In this document: in pieces, positions 1-11,300 of the stretch
How the letters are laid out: every line of letters begins with the position of its first letter
How positions within the stretch are numbered: position 1 is the first letter of the stretch
Assembly (NCBI GenBank): GCA_003344405.1
Contig: NOWV01000354.1
Location: forward strand, 1-40,629
Direction: 5' to 3'
Length of the DNA stretch: 40,629 bases
DNA from: Trichoplax sp. H2
Taxonomy: Eukaryota; Placozoa; Uniplacotomia; Trichoplacea
Notes under the pieces: model-generated
What the model saw: the letters and a program-made list of their open reading frames with translations, nothing else
Told to the model about the DNA's origin: nothing
The model's database searches: none
Translations under genes and position numbers: made by a program

Positions 1-1036
1 TGTCCTTAGTTATTTTGTATGTATTCGAATAGGATGATAGACTAGATAACTATAAATCTTGATGATGTGCAACCTTTGTGTTAGAGAGTTGTTTATGCTG
101 ACACGATTTGTAGTCGTGTTGTAAGATTATTACTGGATAGGAGGTTATGGTTGTGAGATCTCCTACGTGAGATTAATGTAAATAGTAAATATCTTAGAAA
201 GTATATAAAGGCTAACTATGATGCCATGTGGACGAGGAGAAAGGCATAGAAAAGAATAAACTGTAGTGATAGTTATCTGTTCAAAAGCCTACGCTCAACT
301 ACTTGTGTAATCGAGTAACCTAGTGACGGTCAAAGAAGTGTAGTCCCACACCCGAGAAGTTAGTGTTCTAATAGGAAGCGTAGTTCCAGTAGCACTTGTT
401 CAGTGTCGGGATTGTACCGTACTTAGCTAAGTTTTACACGATAAGTAGAGATCCTGTGTCACAAAAACGTGGTTGTGACACTGGTCCAGAGATAAAACAG
501 GATTCTATACTTGTCTTCCACACAATAAGCAAGATCATAAACAGACTGTTAAGTAATTGATATGTCAAGCTATAAATAATAAAAGCTTGCTATAGGACCA
601 TTACTATTAAGAATAAACAACAATGTCTGACAGCAATATTTCATATCGTCTTCATTCTTAGATTAATTCTTAATAACTTCCAAATAAGCTAGGAAAGCAA
701 TAATACTGTTAATTATTTTCAACTATATTACATCCCTGTAGAACTACTGTTTTAATTAAGACACAAATAAGAATACCTTTATTTAATCCAATAAAAACTT
801 AGTAACTTCTAACAAAACTCTCTTGACGAATAATTAGTCTAGGTTATCTTTTCTTGCCTTTCTACAATTTAAATTTTTTTTCTGTACAGTACGTTTTTTG
901 TTAGTAATATGCAATAATCTAAGCCATAGATTTCTAGATCCAGATATCGATATCTAAGTAAACCCTACGATAAACTGTTGTTGCAGAGCAAAGTACCGTA
1001 CATGTTAATTAAGTAGATTTCGTTATGTAGCTAATG
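1..1036. other. Non-coding stretch, no gene seen
   Basis: No frame here stays open for long and I see no exon with a recognisable domain. The stretch is AT-rich with short local inverted repeats, for example GTGTCACA and TGTGACAC around 456-482. It ends where similarity to the 3' flank of gene A begins. It may be intergenic DNA downstream of another copy of the EGF gene family lying left of the window; that is inference only. Confidence 0.5.
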
Positions 1037-1600
1037 GTAATACGGTAAACAGTAATTATGAGTATTAATCGTGTATAGTTTTGCCAGACAACCAAGATGT
1101 AAGCGTATTCTGAAATTAATTAGTATAATCTTTATAGATACTAATATTGGCGCCACTTTAGCACCAGCCGTGAAGTACGAGTAAGGTGCGAGTAGCGTAC
1201 TGAGCCTCGTTCGTTTAATTAGCTATTTATTAGTTATTCACAATTAAATTTCTTCACGAGTTAACTATATAGTAAACTTTATAGTTTATTTAGGGCTGTT
1301 TCCTTATACGAGCCATGTCAATGTTATGTTGCTAAATTACTATGTGCGCACCACAAGTTTGGTGGTAGGGTATAGCGTACAAAAGGAGGAGCGAACGGTC
1401 AGCTCCTCAGTTAGTGAATAGATAGCGTTTCGGCTACTCTATTAATAAAATTATACTAAACTCTTAGTACAGTCTTATCCCTGTGTGACCGTAAGTAGTA
1501 TTGAACTACCACTCAGTAGACCTCCAGGTGTAGTGGAGATAGAAATAAGTAATCTATTAGTTTAGGATAGCATTTCGCAAGTTAAGTTTGTGACAACTGT
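1037..1600. repeat. Left copy of a duplicated segment shared with 13353-14584
   Basis: Long stretches match the 3' flank of gene A in the same order and orientation. Examples are ATCGTGTATAGTTTTG (1066 and 13378 areas), TTAGTTATT near 1230 and 13570, CACCACAAGTTTGGTGGTAG near 1349 and 14338, and CAGGTGTAGTGGAGATAG near 1526 and 14511. The left copy is about 560 bp without the extra insert that lengthens the right copy. By eye the two differ at roughly one base in eight, so the duplication is not recent. The block contains a short hairpin, CACCACAAGTTTGGTGGT. Confidence 0.8.
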
Positions 1601-2691
1601 ACAATATCATTCATATATAAAAATTATATACATATTAAAATTAAGAAAGAACTGCCGATATAAGTTTTCATAGGAATTTTTACATGCAATTATAGTAGTA
1701 TATCTCTCTTTCAACCCTTAAAGTACGGTACCTATATTCAGTTTCAGATTACCTTAAAGCGCCATTAACCTAATTATGACGATTTTTTAATAGAATTTTG
1801 TAATAATTATTAACTATTGAAGCTGATAAGTTAACGTAATATTGAGCTGATACTGCCGTCACGTTGCTAGAAGTTAGTTATTCAATTGGCATTGTGAGTC
1901 ATATATCGATTCGTTACTATATAGAAACTGTATTTGATTTATACTGCACGCATATACTGTAGATCTTCACGTTAGTAAGTTAGTTAGGATTGAAATTAGA
2001 TATTCTCGTTTCATTATTATTGTAAGATTATACTAGAGATTTCTCATTGGAGTTGGTAATAAAGTATAAATTAAGAAGGGAACTTAATCGTAAGTATATC
2101 ATACGAACTTTAATCAGAGTGCCTTGAGCTATCAACAAATATCGTAACTAGATCAGCTGATCTAGCTATTTGCTGATGCAAGCTATGAAGCAAAATCCGA
2201 TGATAACTTCTTCATGTTAATAAACTGCTAGTACTTCATTAAATATTTATAGAAAATTTCAATTTAATTCACTTGAGATACCAAAAAACTATTTCAATTA
2301 GCTTTTTAGCGACATATGCGTTTAAAATTCATCGATAAATCTAATACATCCAATTAGGTTTCAGTTATCATTGACTTATTAAATTAAAGAATATAGTTCC
2401 TTTTATACGTAATCTCTTGTTTGCTTGATTATTTTATGTTTTTAATGATTCTATTTCTATCAAGAACTATCCTTGAACCTGATAATTTACCTTCCATCAG
2501 TCAATAAGACTTTTAGCCGCTAGTGATAAAAATTATTATTAATCTAAATTATCAGTATGATCAAATAAAAGTATTTTTCAACAGTCGTAGCCCTTCAATT
2601 GGTCAAATTCTTCAATAATGTACTTCTAATGACCTTTATAGCCGAAGTATAAATAATTTTTCGTATTTTATGATTTCAATTTAAGTCTTAG
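1601..2691. other. Non-coding stretch with an 18-bp perfect palindrome
   Basis: I see no coding exon. The only distinct structure is the perfect 18-bp palindrome CTAGATCAGCTGATCTAG at 2148-2165. If the EGF exon at 2692 belonged to a former gene, its first exon could lie here, but I found no signal-peptide exon with a matching donor. Confidence 0.4.
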
Positions 2692-2828
2692 AACCCACAA
2701 ACAGTGCCTTGATAAAGGACTTGTCAGCCATCATTATGCAATCTATGTTACTGAGATTTATAATTACACCCTAAGATTCAACTGTCGCTGCGGTGGCAGT
2801 TTTAGCGGCAATGGAAGTTACTGTGAAA
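2692..2828 (+). pseudogene. Decayed EGF-like exon, related to exon 2 of gene A
   Basis: After an AG acceptor at 2690-2691, one frame encodes an EGF-like module ending in NCRCGGSFSGNGSYCE, followed by a GTAAAA donor. The end aligns well with the first EGF module of gene A (HCISGYAGNGTYCE and a GTAAGT donor). Two disulfide cysteines are missing: in gene A they sit in GACDENAIC, while here the region reads VSHHYAIY. The exon frame is also wrong: family EGF exons start with two bases of a split codon, and reading that way meets a stop near 2771. It therefore looks like a broken copy, not a working exon. No partner exons were found nearby. Confidence 0.6.
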
Positions 2829-2883
2829 GTAAAATGATTTTATTGATTGCCTCAAATGTTTACTGTAAGTAAATAAACTCTTC

Positions 2884-2904
2884 TATATATATATATATAT
2901 ATAT
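2884..2904. repeat. (TA)n microsatellite
   Basis: About ten tandem TA units lie about 55 bases downstream of the decayed EGF exon. It is a simple repeat with no other sign of function. Confidence 0.9.
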
Positions 2905-4185
2905 CACAGTGCAGCCCGTTTATCGTATTCTATATGTCACAGCCGTTTATATAAAACGGGGACTATTTGATTGTATAAGTAAATTTTTACCAAATACAGT
3001 CAATCACTATATTGATTAACCGATACTGTACTTGCAACTACTTTTCTAACAGGGACCGCAAACTTCTCGGTTTATGGAATTACACTTTCGTGAGCGCTAT
3101 AGGATTTACCGTTTACTTATGGTAGCATGCATAGACAGATTCAGGTTCTCAACAACATAAACCGTCTATCCCGTTTAATTCTCTTGTAAATACCTTGCCT
3201 TAGAGTTTTATATAATTTCGAGGCTACTTACTATTTATACTCGATCTCACATAGGAGAATTCACAACTGCAGTCTATTATCCAATATTAATTTAACAGCT
3301 GATTTATAAATTGTACAAACTTAAACAACTCACTGTCACAACCCTCACTTATGGCAAAGGAAAGTAAAGAACTCTAGTGTAGTTACTTAAAACTTGGGCT
3401 ATTTCTCCCAGTACTTTCAGTTTCTATGAGAGAAGTATTTGAGAACTCGATTTCTCGGCTGATCTCCACAGACAACTGACTAATTATTACACTATTCTTC
3501 ACGATATGAGTCTTGCCGTTTCTTGAGCAATTACTTACTTTATTCTATAAACACACGCGCTTAAATAGGTTTCTACAGTGAATCCCAATATTAACGAGTG
3601 AGAATTCATGCTTTACAAGTTACATTAATTAGTATAATACCATTACTAAATATACATGTCGATGTTACGGCCAAAACCCGAAGTCCGGCCATTACGCATA
3701 ATGCCCCGGGCATTCGATATTCTCAGACTTAGATAGCTACAAGCTATCAGGTGTTAAGACGCTTAACCTTCGTCCATATACAGCTCAATTTTTAGAGATT
3801 AACACACCTTATAAACCTACAGTAAATTAACTGCTAACAACTTCTATTTTTATCTCATTTCTACCATCCTATTATCAGCTACAAGCGCATTAAAACATAG
3901 CACATAACCTTATCTTATCTATTCATAAGCATTCATTAATTTACAGTTACTTAATTAGTAACGGCGTACCGTGGCACTCACCAACACAATAGTGAGAATA
4001 CAATATCAGTACGCCATGTATTTATTGCAGTAGTCTGAACTCTTAATCGAGTACATCTTTAATAAATAAAAGTAAACAAGAACAGTGGATCATGTCCTAC
4101 ATCTTTAATCAATAACACTAAGACTAAAACTCAGTCTGCCATAACGTAATCAATCTAGATCATCTCAATTAAATAGTGATATCTC
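2905..4185. other. Non-coding stretch, no gene seen
   Basis: No exon could be supported. A short stretch near 3591 (ATATTAACGAGTG) resembles the start of the calcium-binding EGF exon of gene B, but it has no acceptor and a stop replaces the first cysteine. Confidence 0.4.
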
Positions 4186-4515
4186 TGATGTTTCACAAGG
4201 TTTAGGGTCCGTCATGATCGCAATAGATTACCAGAGTTAAATTAGCAGAGAAATAGAGTTTGTTGGAATTAGTGCAAAAAGTAAACACAGTATAAGGCTA
4301 CAGCGCGTATAATGATGTGACTAGTCGAATAGCTATAGTAATGTAGAATAGGTAAAGCGTACAAGCTTACCGTGTAGCTAGCAGAACGAACTAACGAGAT
4401 AGATGCAATATGATAAGACAAATAAGGAATTATGCTACAGTCTAGTAGAAATTTACTTTTACTAAGAATAAATTATAGCGTATTTAGCAGTAAACATTAT
4501 AATATCACACCTATT
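4186..4515. repeat. Dispersed repeat R1, longest copy
   Basis: The left half (to about 4312) is repeated at the extreme right end of the window (40504-40629); shared words include ATTACCAGAGTTAA and ATTGGAATTAGTGCAAA. The right half, starting with GTGACTAGTCGAATAGC, is repeated at 7003-7340 and includes AAGCTTACCGTGTA and CTAACGAGATAGATG. This copy spans both halves and so defines the order of the element. No long open frame is present, so it may be a non-autonomous mobile element or part of a larger duplicated block. Confidence 0.8.
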
Positions 4516-6646
4516 AGCCGTAAAGAGCCGATTACATTATTGCAGTACCAATAATGTACATCGCTTCGAACTACTTGCCGTAGATGTCCTCATGGAATAG
4601 TCATTTTTCAGTCGTTTTAATTCACTCATGCAAAACCTTTTTAAAACTCGAGGATCGTAACTTCGTGAATACTAGAGTCTCAGCTTCTAGTATGAATCAA
4701 AACTTTATTTATACTTATAGTAATTATTTAAGAATTGACAAATCTCCAATCCCATAGTTCTTGCTACCTAACAGCAGTTTATCTAATGTGTTCACGTACG
4801 TATATGAAACTCATGAAAAGATATTTCCTAAATTAGCTAATAAAATTGGTATTAGCAAATCGTAGATTTATTACATTATTTCGCAAACAGTTAAAATTTA
4901 AGATTGGTCATTGTTCTACAGATTAATAGTAATCTATGCAATTACGTGTATGTGAATTATTACTTTAGACGTAGTCGGAACCGAATATGATAACCAAATA
5001 AAACTAAACGTCTAACTTTCGACTTTGGTAGTTCGAACAAAGGTGTATAAAATTTCATGTCGTAAATAAAATATAATTAGCGACACGCGTACATCTGTCA
5101 GCTAGACTATTTTTTGATAGCTGAAATATTTAACAAACTAAGGTAACATGACATTGTTCACCTCATTTTACTTGATATTAAGCCATAGATATTATATAGT
5201 TCTAATAACGATATTGTCCCAAATATAAATTTCCGAATTCCAGGTTTAGCTATTGACTTAAAATTAAATTAGAAATAATTCGTATTACAGTGGAACATCA
5301 ATGATAATTATAAAGGCTAAATATTATAAATTAAAAATTATCTTTCATAATTTATGACGTAATTAACGCATTTTAGTAATCGAATAATACTGTAATGTTA
5401 GGTGCTTAAAGTACCTAAATTCTGTAATCGATAAAAAGCCTTTAATTACTGGAGAAAACTATAGATATAGGCCTCAGAAGAAAGCCTACTGATTTATATC
5501 AAATATTTACATACAATATAATAGCATAATTATATATAGAAAGGTAGTTTACAGTGTCTGTAATAGAGCCAAGTCATAACGAACATTGTGAATTCAAAGT
5601 TAAAATCATGACAAATACGAGTATATGATTGACTATCAAGCTTAACAACAGATTTAGAGATGAATTAGATAATAACTTTAAAAGGCGATGTAGAGCCATT
5701 AGTATGACGAAATAAAATGATTAATATTTGATTATTATTTTATTCGTAATATTCGCGTCAATCACAATACACTAAATTAAAGAATCAGCGACAGCAAAGT
5801 CTGCTTCTGTAATAACACAATCTATTCTAAGAAAGTACTGGAAAACAAAAGCTTACGTAGCAGTAGTCCTTTTAAATCACTCTGCTAGCGGATATATTTA
5901 AAACAAAGAATACGATTGATAATATTCATTTATATAGTTTATTCTTCAATGAAAATTGTATAACGATTAAATTCCTTTCTAATCGAATAAATTCAAAGAT
6001 CTTAGTTCATTTAATCTACGAAGAAAATCTTTTATAAGTCAAATAATGATTTATGAAGCTACTTGTCTAGACTATTATAATTGGATTTTAAGGTAAACAG
6101 TAAATTAAGCGATAAAAGCCTAAGAAAAGGTTTTATCAACCTCAACAGGAAGCACCTCATAGCGATTTAAAGACCATAGAGAGACTTGAATTTCTATTCG
6201 CTTAATCATGGCTATTCATGCTGGCCCCATCAAATTTGCACTTATCATTTTATTCCATCTTTCAATTCTAATCCATCAGGTATACCAAATGTAATTTGAT
6301 CTACCTATTTTTTACGATACACATCTTAATAAAGTTGTGTACTGCGCATATCATTAATTAACGAAAGATATCAAATAATGTTAATAATGTCAATTAAAAA
6401 ATACTGGCTATTTCATACTTCTATAATACTAAGTTAACGGTAGTCCTTATTACTATATTTCATGTCTCATTGTTAATTCTGAATACGGACGTTTAATTTT
6501 AGTCCATTGCATGCAGTAAAACATTTCTAATTTTATTCAACGGCTAGTTATACTGTATGATAGATTTTATTGCCACAATATATTTCGATATTTAGAGAAA
6601 TTCTACCTTAATTCTATTTGCAAAATATCCTAAATATAAGTAAGTA
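4516..6646. other. Non-coding AT-rich stretch, no gene seen
   Basis: This is over 2 kb of very AT-rich sequence with frequent stops on both strands and no recognisable exon. A short (AAGT)3 run lies just before the duplicated block at 6647. Confidence 0.5.
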
Positions 6647-6810
6647 AGTATCCTATTTCGATGTATTCTGCCATCATATCAATTCTAGTCTTAGATAGCC
6701 GATTGGTTTTCCGTCGTTATAATACTAGGATATGTATACTGTATAGTGTAAGTCGCTATGTCAAGAATATTCACAAGTGCACCATCGGCATTGGCCGAAA
6801 CTATAAAAAG
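6647..6810. repeat. 164-bp near-identical duplication, copy 1 (abuts a gap)
   Basis: This block matches 7502-7665 base for base except for one difference I can see, at 6698 (G here, A at 7553). It stops exactly at a run of 20 Ns. Such identity next to a gap, when the other repeats here are well diverged, points either to a very recent duplication or to an assembly or allele artefact. Confidence 0.9.
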
Positions 6811-6830
6811 NNNNNNNNNNNNNNNNNNNN
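6811..6830. other. Assembly gap (20 N)
   Basis: A run of 20 Ns. Together with the second gap it isolates a 152-bp fragment, 6831-6982, whose order and orientation relative to the flanks are not guaranteed. Confidence 0.99.
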
Positions 6831-6982
6831 TAATTAGTATTATTTTACTATACAAAATACCTAGAAAGTGATAGTATCTTTAAGTTTTACCCTGCCAAAT
6901 CATCATGTCGCCATCTTTTCTTCTTCATTATTTTACAAGGTATTATATAGATTACTATAGAAGTAGCCCTATAGAGCAAATG

Positions 6983-7002
6983 NNNNNNNNNNNNNNNNNN
7001 NN
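6983..7002. other. Assembly gap (20 N)
   Basis: A second run of 20 Ns. The sequence right after it starts inside dispersed repeat R1, so the gap probably hides the left half of that repeat copy. Confidence 0.99.
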
Positions 7003-7340
7003 CGACGTGACTAGTCGAATAGCTATAGTAATGTAGCATAGGTAAAGCGTGCAAGCTTACCGTGTAACTAGCAGAACTAACTAACGAGATAGATGAAAGA
7101 AGATAGCTTTTATAATGTATGAAGCACAGCAGGAGGAAATCATAAATGACTAATAAGAATATGTTACTTCTATGTTAAGACAGGGCTACGATATAATTCA
7201 GCTAGATTCAAAGCGATTTCCACAGAGTATTTCGTTAAATATAAATTATACATATTTAGAGTTATGCTACAATCTAGTGGAAATTGACTTTTACTAAAAA
7301 TAGACTATACCGTATTTAGAAGTAAACACTACAATACTTC
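7003..7340. repeat. Dispersed repeat R1, right-half copy with an internal insert
   Basis: It begins at the gap with GTGACTAGTCGAATAGC and follows 4313-4515. About 150 bp at roughly 7098-7258 is absent from the 4.2-kb copy. Similarity resumes at TTATGCTACAATCTAGT (7262) against TTATGCTACAGTCTAGT (about 4431). Confidence 0.8.
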
Positions 7341-7501
7341 TCTCCATTTTTGTTTTGAAATAAATTTTTGTTCGGTTATTTCCCCAAATTTTATTTGGTT
7401 TCAAAGTATTAGCGTTAAGTCGACCGGAGTGCAACGAAAGTAGAATCAAAGTTTGTTAAAGTTTTGTAGCTTGATCTCTACACTTTTCATTTCATTACAT
7501 T

Positions 7502-7665
7502 AGTATCCTATTTCGATGTATTCTGCCATCATATCAATTCTAGTCTTAGATAACCGATTGGTTTTCCGTCGTTATAATACTAGGATATGTATACTGTATA
7601 GTGTAAGTCGCTATGTCAAGAATATTCACAAGTGCACCATCGGCATTGGCCGAAACTATAAAAAG
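7502..7665. repeat. 164-bp near-identical duplication, copy 2
   Basis: Partner of 6647-6810, with one base different at 7553. The frame that is open across it (7516-7719) has no recognisable domain, and the same sequence is broken off in copy 1. I do not treat it as a gene. Confidence 0.9.
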
Positions 7666-8350
7666 TCGAGCTTTAGCTTAGCTGTTCAGTTCCAGTTAGT
7701 CACTTGCAGGATCTTTTGACTATTATTGCTAAGAATATTCTTAAGTTTTTCTTTAGTACATTTTATGATTAAGATTAACGAAAATAAAGTAAAGTATTTA
7801 AACCTATTACTCATCAGTAGCTTATTTGTGTAGCTGAGAGTTAGTTCAACTACGATAGGTCCCTAAGTTAGTTGGGAACACGAGTACTAGTGAAGATAGT
7901 GTTTAAAACCCGGTTTCTTGTTAAAAAGGAGATTTGTAAGATAGGTGCATTTCGAAAATGAGATTAAACGAACTGTAAGATAGCTAGATAAAGCTGCTTG
8001 TCGCATACATACTTTGTGATTGCTTTTAACTGTAGAAGCGTTAATTCTAGCTATTAATATTCGTATCGTAAGTATTTTTATTCTGATTGTTTTGCTTAAT
8101 CTCATATTTCATAACTTTTAAATGTTACTTGAACTCAAATTTTGGCTAATTAAATCAGTTACTGCCGTCCTAAAATACTTTAATGCTAGAGCAATCCTTT
8201 AATCTATGTTGGGGTAGTGACTGTAGCTAGTTGTAGAAGCACCAGTAGTGTGTTTTGAAGTGTAATCATAATATTGAGAAAAGTAGTAATGACAGTGAAT
8301 AGTCGGCTACGCTTAATAAAGTACCGTAGTTGCAGATGACGGCTGATATA

Positions 8351-11300
8351 ATGAAATGGTTTAAAAGTGAATTTATTACAACTTATATGGTAATAGTAAA
8401 ATTAATCGTTTTCTATTATTCTTACGGTTAGAGCTTAAATTCCCCTTACATTTCCAAGCGACGTAAGTATACATATAGCATGTTAATTATTTTTTCGATC
8501 CTATAGTAACCGGAAGATTATATTTCGATTGTAATCTATAGAAATTATAAAAATACTGATATTATATCGTACTTCACGATCGCATTTATTAAATATTCGT
8601 AATGCCTAGACCGTAGCTCTAATACGTATTATAAATACAGTAACTAATACTGTACGTGCCATAGAACCACAAATGAGTTAGCAAGCTACAAACGATTTCT
8701 AATACAAACTTCACCTCTGCGACATAAATTGTACTCCCTTAATTAGATTTATTCATGTAATTTTTCCCTATATTGTATGTGAGAAATTACCAGCATCGTA
8801 TTCCATTTTCGATTAATTTACTTGACAATTTTGCTAAATCTTTAATAGTCACGAAACAAAGCAAACCCGATGACTATGTATTAAACACTTCTATTATATA
8901 AAAATTGTTAATTATAGTTTAATTTGTATAGCAATTTAGTGCGATGCTATCATGAATGCTCAAAGTCATAAGTAAAAAAAGTAATTAGCAGGTAATCTAA
9001 ATTACTTTACCAGCTTTACTAATTGAACACTATTTTTAATGGACATAGGCGAAAATTGATTTCTAAATGTTTGCATTTACAAAATTTGCATTCTGCTCCT
9101 TATCTCTTAACGATCAGGATGGAATATCATTAGTTTTGTGTTGCAAAGTAACTTTGTAATAAGATTACATAATTTATAATCATTAAATCGAGTTCTTGAA
9201 GCATATATCAAGGTACAATTACTATGCTATCACAAATAACTTTTTCTCAGCTAGCGAATAATACAATACCTATAATTAATATTTATAGTGCATATTTCAA
9301 CGTTCAGTATTTTACCTTATGCATTGATTTTAAGAGCTATCTTTATTACGTGATGTACCGTATTTCTATTCTCTTCTACAACAGTTCATTAGTCTTAGCT
9401 CGTAAAATTAACTTTAAAGCTTTTCAGCGAGTCAAAGGCAGACTTTAGCTGCTGCTACCTAAAGGCAACAACAGCATTTACTAGCCGAGATATAAAGTAA
9501 CTAATACTAGATAGTCAGAATATAATATGTCCTATCATAATTTAGTGCTATGTTAAGAACACAATATATCTAAATTAGAATCAGTTAAATCAAGGGAAGC
9601 GAACAAAATAGCGTCATAACATCGATATTTTGTCAGCTATTAAATTTAAATTTATTTTAATATGCTTCTTATCGGTTATTATAGACTACAGCACCGTTTG
9701 AAGAATACAATTAATAATACTGTAATCTATCTATTCATTCCTCATGGCGTTCTCTAAGACGATTTGTGAATTGATTACAATGATGGCGATAATTCTATGA
9801 TAAGCATAAAAATCTTATCACATTATCTTATTTCGCCAATACCGTATATGGTTAATTTAAATTTCACCCATTACATAATTATCATCTGTAATTAGGGATA
9901 TTAAAGATTTAAATCTTTTGATATGATCAACTTGATAAACCTAATTGTGACAGTTACAGACTGTATTAGAGTAGAAATATCTATCTTAGGATAATTTTGT
10001 TAGCCTATCTTTATGTAGTTAACTTCTAATTTGGACATACTGTGTTTTAGTATAGCACTAGTATTTTATGACAGTAAAATACGAGGCGTCTAAGTCTTTG
10101 TGTAGTCTGCTAATAGAGCAAAAATATTCCTGATTGTGTAGATATCGTTCCTTGATACGTGGTTCAAGGTATTGACTTATTGATCGTGCATTACGTTATC
10201 GTGTTGCAAAGCAGTTTTGTGACACCAATATTATAAGGTAAATCGACTTTCACAAGCTTACTAAATCATAACTCTCGTTTAAAATTAGATTTAAACTTCA
10301 AATATCATGAAGAATGTTATAAGCTCGAAAAATCTGGTGCTTGCGATGAAAATGCGATCTGTATTACTCATAAACACAATGAGTCGTTGATCCATAAATG
10401 CCATTGTATCAGCGGCTATGCTGGTAATGGAACCTACTGTGAAGGTAAGTAAATTTATTGGAATCCTATATTAAAAAAATTAACTCAGACGTTATATCAC
10501 CTAAAATATACCTTCTAAAAGTTTTAGTCTTTTCTGCTTGAAAGAACAAAAATGCAAAATATAACAAAAAAAGGGTACAATTTGATAGCGTTAGTATAAC
10601 TAGAAGACCGTACCATCATAACTTCTGTATATGCACTCCATGGTATAAATATTAGAAATACTTGATAGCAAGGTATCATTATGCCCTCAGGTTTATGGAC
10701 TGCAAGAACATTTGCTAAGCCTAGCTAATAACCTATAATCCAATACTAAGCTTAGCTACAGTTAGTCGGTTTGAGTACAAGCATCTAATCCTTACTTGTG
10801 AGAATCTAAGTTCTAGGGAAGAGTAGTTCCTTAAACTTCTTGTACAAACAGATTTCTTTCTATTTTATGCTTGTTATAGAACTAGTACAGTGTACTGCAT
10901 AGTAGGAAAATAAAATTTCTATTATAAATTAATCGTATTCTTATCTTTCTAGAGATCAATGAATGTAAGCATTCTAAAGCTGCTTGTCCTTTTCGACATA
11001 AAGTGTGCATAAATGTACCCAGATCATATAAGTGTATATGCTATCCAGAAGATATCGGTCCACGTTATCATAGAAGAAATTGCTCACGTAAGATATATAT
11101 CTAAATATAAGAAAGAGATGTTAACGCTGATTGTCTCAAATTTGCATTAATTTTAAAATTTTCTTCAATAAAAAATCGATAAAAATCATTTGATATTAAT
11201 CTTACCTAGGAGATTAATACTATCACAGAGCAATATTGACTTTTTAAATTCTAACTCTTCTTAAGATAGATTGTAGCTTGATCTGTCCAATAGGATGGTT

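Noticed and set aside
3588-3640. Possible calcium-binding EGF exon start (ATATTAACGAGTG, as in gene B exon 4)
   Set aside because: There is no AG acceptor before it, a stop at the first cysteine position, and no later cysteine pattern; a chance match is likely.
8351-8719. Reading on past the donor at 8427
   Set aside because: A stop follows within one codon, while splitting at G|GTTAGA gives the phase needed by the EGF exon at 10289.
9745-9800. Alternative first exon for gene A (MAFSKTICELI)
   Set aside because: It is hydrophobic but ends in a stop without a GT donor in the required phase; 8351-8426 fits better.
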